This document shows positions 59,637 through 64,000 of a stretch of 64,000 nt of DNA, piece after piece. Position 1 is the first letter of the stretch; the number at the start of each line of letters is the position of its first letter. The stretch comes from Thalassia testudinum (lineage: Eukaryota > Streptophyta > Magnoliopsida > Alismatales > Hydrocharitaceae): positions 20,753,501-20,817,500 of the forward strand of contig JAZHRO010000054.1 in NCBI GenBank assembly GCA_037157565.1, written 5' to 3'. The notes under the pieces were generated by a model, which saw only the letters and a program-made list of their open reading frames with translations, was not told the DNA's origin and ran no database searches. Position numbers and translations under genes: made by a program.

Positions 59637-60430
59637 CGGGACATGCTTCCTTTCCTTGGTTGGAATGTGAAGGAGGGTATGATTGACTTCTGGATGGATC
59701 TTTGGATTAGGGAGTCACCTCTCAAAGCTTTCCTTCCCTCAGAAGTCTCTCCCGAGCCTGTTCCGGTCAAGGATGTTATCTCGAACCCCTCTCAAGCGCA
59801 GTATCTTCTCCATATCCCCAATCACATTTTGTACCAAATCTCGCACACCCTTCTCGTTGACTCCAAGGACGAACCTAGTTGATCTCCTTCCTCCCACGGC
59901 AACTTCTCGATCTCCTCTGCCTATCTCCTTAACTTCACAAACTCCACTCATCATCCAATCTACAAAATCCTATGGAACCTCAAACTCCCCCTGCGTATGA
60001 CCCTCCTTGCATGGAGAGTTATTCACAATAGGCTTCCTACGGATGATCAAATCCAACTTTGGGGCATTCCCTTGGGTTCTAAGTGTCTCTGTTGCCCCAA
60101 CAATCCCAAAGTTGAAACCTTATTCCATGTCTCTGTTGCCCCAACAATCCCAAAGTTGAAACCTTATTCCATGTCTTTTACTCTGGTGATATTTTCTCGC
60201 ACATCACTTCTTGGGCTTTCCATCTTGTGCATCTTCATCCTATTCCCCCTGACCTTTTCCTTGATATTCTTAAAGGGGACTGCCCTCAATATGGCTCCAA
60301 AGGCATCAAGGGCATCATCTTATTCATTTGATACCACATCTAGTGAGCCAGGAGTAAATGTAGAAACGAGGGTTTTGTCTTTAAGGAGATCCCTCACTTT
60401 CTTGGGCATAATTGGAAGAGGTTCAACATA
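59637..60430 (+). pseudogene. LINE ORF2, zinc-binding (zf-RVT) region, frameshifted
   Basis: Frames at 59,643-59,882 (FLGWNVKEGMIDFWMDLWI) and 59,997-60,180 (TLLAWRVIHNRLPTDDQIQLWGI, then KCLCCPNNPKVETLFHV) match the zf-RVT domain that follows RT in plant LINEs. The CxxC..ExxxHxx zinc ligands are visible in the last block. A 44-bp tandem duplication (60,084-60,171) shifts the frame inside it. Confidence 0.85.
60084..60171 (+). repeat. 44-bp tandem duplication in the LINE
   Basis: TGTCTCTGTTGCCCCAACAA begins at 60,084 and again at 60,128, and the rest of each unit is identical through TTCCATG. Two exact copies. Since 44 is not a multiple of 3, it destroys the frame. Confidence 0.92.
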
Positions 60431-61137
60431 GTCTCCAAGTTCTATCACTTCCGTCCCACTCGTTTTGCTCTCTCTTGGGTTCGTCCTTTCCTGGGGTTTA
60501 AGGTCAACTTTTTTGCTTTTCGATCCAATTCATAATCCTTTATAGCTTGGGTTGCTCGTGACTCTGTGGGTAACTTCTCTAATGCAGCTGCAGCAAAAAT
60601 TCTTGCTCTCAACATTGATTTAGCTATTCTCAGTTCCATCCACCACTTCCTTAATTTTTGGCCCTACGGAAGCACCCCTCTTATCTTAGAAGTTGATTCT
60701 TCAATGATTTACTTCTGGTGAAAAGGCAAGCTGAAAGTTCCTTGGAGGACTCGTTAGCATTACAACCATGCTTTTTACCTCATGAATCACCATATGTCGA
60801 TGCAATTCATTCACTCCTACGTGAACAGCCTGGTTAATCTACTAGCCACTTCGGCGAAAGGGCCTTGGAGCTTCATCAATTTGGATCACCTTGACCCTAG
60901 ATCCAAAGGTATCATCAGGTTGGACAAAATCCACTTCCCCTACGTCATCGGCTGGGGTTTGGCTTGCTTCGTTCTGCTTTCCCTTTTCTGTTTTCTGATT
61001 TTTTCTGTAGTAGGTCACAAATCGTAGTCCTCTTTCTTTGTATTAGGTAAGTTTTGATCTAATCTCCCTTACTTTTTTTGCTGCCTCCAAGAAATATAGG
61101 ATGAATAATATTGATTTATGCTTTTCAAAAAAATAAA
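60431..61137 (+). pseudogene. LINE ORF2, RNase H-like C-terminus and 3' tail
   Basis: FIAWVARDSVGNFSNAAAAKI, ILEVDSSMIYFW and the region around MQFIHSYVNSLVNLLATSAKG follow the pattern of the RNase H-like (RVT_3) domain found at the end of many plant LINE ORF2 proteins. Broken by stops at about 60,530 and 60,718. A 3' untranslated part and an A-rich tail (61,123-61,137) follow. Confidence 0.75.
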
Positions 61138-61149
61138 AACAATGTACAC
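61138..61149 (+). repeat. LINE target-site duplication, right copy
   Basis: AACAATGTACAC, identical to 46,954-46,965. Beyond it the pre-insertion sequence behind J continues (GAGGTTCAAAG). Confidence 0.85.
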
Positions 61150-61170
61150 GAGGTTCAAAGTAAGATGAGT

Positions 61171-61328
61171 GAGTTTCAAAATATAAGTACAACTTCCGAT
61201 GAAAAACAAAAATGAATTGCCATGATTACTTCGCTACTTACAAAATATCGAGTTTTCAAACATAAGTACAACTACTGATGAAAAAAAAAACTGAATTACC
61301 ATAATTACTTTCCGACTTACCAAATATC
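61171..61328 (+). repeat. 79-bp imperfect tandem duplication
   Basis: GAGTTTCAAAATATAAGTAC at 61,171 recurs as GAGTTTTCAAACATAAGTAC at 61,250. The units continue in parallel through GATGAAAAA, GAATT.CCAT and ATTACTT to CAAATATC / CAAAATATC. By eye roughly 85% identical. Confidence 0.8.
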
Positions 61329-64000
61329 AACTAACTGCAGGTACATCCAGTCTACTGTTAATCACATGCCACATCCAGCTTATTCGTTATATATATTCTC
61401 ATATAGCGAATGCACTGCCTGTGGTTTGTATTTGACATCATATATATAATTGAGTTGCCGAGAGTATAATATTATTAATTAACAAGTAAAATCCTGTTAA
61501 GAATGAGATCATTAACAGAGAAATAGGATTGGAACAAGGTGCCGACCTACATAGAGGCCATTGTATGATTATTTTCCTTTGAAGATGATTTAATACAATT
61601 TTCAACCCTCCCAGGCTCTTCACCCGTGGTATTTTTCTTTGAGATCAATTTTCCACGTTTTTTTATTTTTTAGATTTCTTTCATTAAAAGGGGTTAAAAT
61701 TATAGAAGTGGTGTAAGAATGTAAAAATAACCTCCATTCTCAGAGGGAAATAAAATTTTGACCTAAGTTAAAAATAAATAGAAAAGAAACATCACTAACA
61801 TTGACCTCAAACAGTGATCGGGAAATAAGTCACCGTGACATATTTAAGATACGATTGTGCTACTAGGAAAATTCCTAAACATCAACACAAATGGGAAAAT
61901 CAACCAAAGTTGGCATCAGTACATTGCCTGGCAAATCCCAATCGTAAGAAGCGTAGATTCTCGCATGTCCCCCAAAAGAAGCATCAACCCCCTAGGGGAA
62001 GAACACACCAACAACAAAGAAAAACTAAACAAACTAACAACGAAGCAAAATAAAAACATACAACAAAATGATCAAACCAACCTATAAACTAACCTCAACA
62101 ATTAGGGTTCGACCCAAACATCAACCCAAACCCCCAGGGACTAAAAGGGCCATCCTCATTCCAACCAACCACCACACACGGTAAATCACCCTGCTGCCGA
62201 CGATCCACCGCCTCACAGATGTTGGTTTGCAACTATACATGCCTGACCAAGCGCATGGCGGCAGTAGTGTGAGTTTTGGCGATGGATTCACAGCTCGACA
62301 GAAGATGCAAGCCCCCTCCGCACCCACGTAGCCGCGATCGAGGACATCACCCCGCCCCTCCACCGCTCGTCGTCGAGACTCCGTCGCTTCTACCCAACAC
62401 CGCACATGCCGTGAGCCGCCACGAAGCTCGACAGGACCAAGGAGGAGCTCATCGTCCGCTGCTCGCCCCATTCAAAGGAGGAAGCATCGACCACCATAGA
62501 AGATGGCTTGCATGTCAAGCTTCGAGCTAAAGGGGTGCTCCTAAGGGTGGGAGAAAACTATAGAGTGAGTTGGGGGTTCCATGATCAGCCTCCGATGGTC
62601 AATCAGGGTCCGTACGACCGTTGCTCGGCTTTCACGAGAGAAGGGGTGCAGGGAAGAAACAGAGGGACCAAGATCTGGTTCACAATCAATTTGCCACGTT
62701 ACATCTTGGTATCCTTGACAATTCTAATTTATATTATACGTTGCTGCACTTGTGCTTTATTTATTCAACTGAAGCTTAAAAGGCTTACCTACTATGATTA
62801 AATTTAAGAGAATAAACAATCTCTGCCACACCTCTCACAATTTTCCAATTATTGTGCACATTTATTTTCCCTATCTGTTCCGGGATTGCTCGATTAATCT
62901 TGGCGATGCCTATTTAATCATTCCTTATCTGTTCTGGCATTACTCACTTTGTCTTAGGGATGACAACCGCACCATACCCTTACCATCCAACCGGAGCAAC
63001 GTACTAAAGCCTGACCCATTTAATTTATTATGGTAATAAGTTTTTATTTATAAATCCGAATATGTAGATACACGGGTATGATTTCAAAGTGTACCCGTTT
63101 GCCAAACTCGAAAAACAAGTAAATGTATTATGTTTGTGCATCTATTTGTATATAAATACTTTATACACCTCGCCATATTTGATGATTATATGTTGTGGTG
63201 AAAAATTCATAATTCTCTGCTCACTTGGTTAAAAACATATGAATATTCAATAGGAAATTGGCTATGAATTTATGTCAGGATTTTATATTGATGGATAAGG
63301 GGAAAATTAACAATGGATCTGTAAATATGGATCTTAATATTGCCAAACGAATCCATTTGTATCCCTAATTTGTATTAGAGCAATAATGATATAAAGGCAG
63401 GAAAATTACGAATTTATTGTCACAAAGATGAAATTTAACATGAGTGTCTGTCATTTAAGACAGTAGGGTTAGTTCGGAGGGGGATAAAATATTTTAGGGA
63501 TAGGTGAAAGTATAATAAGTGTAGATAAATGTTTGTTTAGATGATGAAATAAAGGGGAAGGATAAGTAGAAATAAAATAATTTAAATAATGATAAAATAT
63601 TAGTAGATATTTATTTAATAATATAATTAAGTAAGAGCAGAGAATGTCTATTTAATATTAAAAATAAATGTAGGTTATACAATGAGAGTGATAATAAAGG
63701 TCACTGTGATTTGAACGTAACGATAGGAACGTGGGTTGAAGTGATACAAAAACCCCAACAAACACGTTAAGTTAGGAAAAAAAAAAACTCGCTGAACCTC
63801 ACCTCCGGATACAGGGAACTTTTTCTTTTCATCTTAAACAAATATAAGAAGTAGTTTGGTGGGTTTGCTTAAATGGTGTCCATTCTCTTTTTTTGTTATT
63901 TTAGGTTTTTATATACGTATCAATGTAAATTTTTAATAAGACGGATATAATTTTATATTTTTGATATTTACGTATATACTTCTATAAATTTACTCCATTA
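61329..64000. other. unassigned AT-rich sequence at the right edge
   Basis: No retrotransposon protein, LTR pair or tRNA-like structure was found. A more GC-rich island at about 62,130-62,660 contains overlapping short frames on both strands (for example 62,121-62,471 minus) without a family I recognise. The rest is AT-rich. It may be the degraded internal region of J, or host DNA. Confidence 0.35.

Larger units (their letters stand above)
46966..61137 (+). mobile_element. L1-type LINE, interrupted by I and M
   Basis: A plant L1-clade non-LTR element: an ORF1 remnant, then ORF2 with endonuclease, RT, zinc-binding and RNase H-like parts, then an A-rich tail (TTTTCAAAAAAATAAAA). The flanking 12-bp duplication AACAATGTACAC is characteristic of target-primed reverse transcription. 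It is inserted about 110 bp behind J's primer-binding site. Without I and M (and their contents) it is about 4.7 kb, shorter than a full plant L1, consistent with 5' truncation. Confidence 0.9.

Noticed and set aside
62121..62801. Possible host exon(s) in the GC-richer island near the right edge
   Set aside because: Overlapping frames on both strands, no known domain, no clear splice structure; not supportable as a gene.

Overview
The window is a piece of a large, repeat-rich plant genome. Every protein I can recognise belongs to a retrotransposon: an Athila-clade Ty3/gypsy gag-pol and a plant L1-type LINE. No host gene, rRNA, tRNA, CRISPR or bacterial signal is visible. The combination of Athila, Sirevirus-like Ty1/copia LTRs, Tekay/Del-like LTRs and an L1 LINE points to an angiosperm; I cannot name the species. 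All element letters below are mine.

Layout. (1) 1-20,346 is a copia-like element D whose 5' LTR has been split twice. The tail of an Athila-type LTR (E, 1-952) sits at the left edge. A Tekay-like solo LTR (A, 1,172-17,871, target duplication GTACC) follows, and A is itself split by the only full-length element, Athila-clade F (2,920-16,985). (2) 20,347-29,654 holds two large LTRs in head-to-head orientation, N (-) and O (+), separated by 309 bp. O contains a minus-strand solo LTR P (25,039-27,608, target duplication TAACC). (3) 29,936-34,190 is a 1.5-kb LTR H split by a 2.76-kb solo LTR G (31,329-34,092, target duplication TTCGA). (4) 34,378-46,821 is one long 5' LTR (J) followed by a tRNA-Asp-type primer-binding site. 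J is split by solo LTR K (35,472-39,939), which contains solo LTR B (36,077-38,805, target duplication GTTGC), and by minus-strand solo LTR C (41,179-43,976). (5) 46,966-61,137 is a LINE with a 12-bp target duplication, inserted just behind J's primer-binding site. The LINE is split by minus-strand LTR I (48,550-56,356), which contains solo LTR L (48,965-51,737, target duplication CATAC), and by a further LTR-like insertion M (about 56,918-58,610). (6) 61,150-64,000 is AT-rich sequence I cannot assign.

All coding regions are dead. F carries frameshifts and stops in gag, pro, RT and integrase, plus an Asp-to-Asn change in the RT active site. The LINE ORF2 still shows endonuclease, RT, zinc-binding and RNase H-like parts in order, but it is frameshifted and twice interrupted.

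The history can be read from the nesting. J is older than the LINE, which is older than I, which is older than L. J is also older than K, which is older than B. D is older than A, which is older than F. Solo LTRs greatly outnumber full-length elements, which indicates extensive LTR-LTR recombination. The most unusual signals are a hairpin shared by the first bases of eight differently sized LTRs, a palindromic AGACGTCT motif recurring in otherwise unrelated LTR families, and strand-biased purine tracts kept in every short Athila-type LTR.
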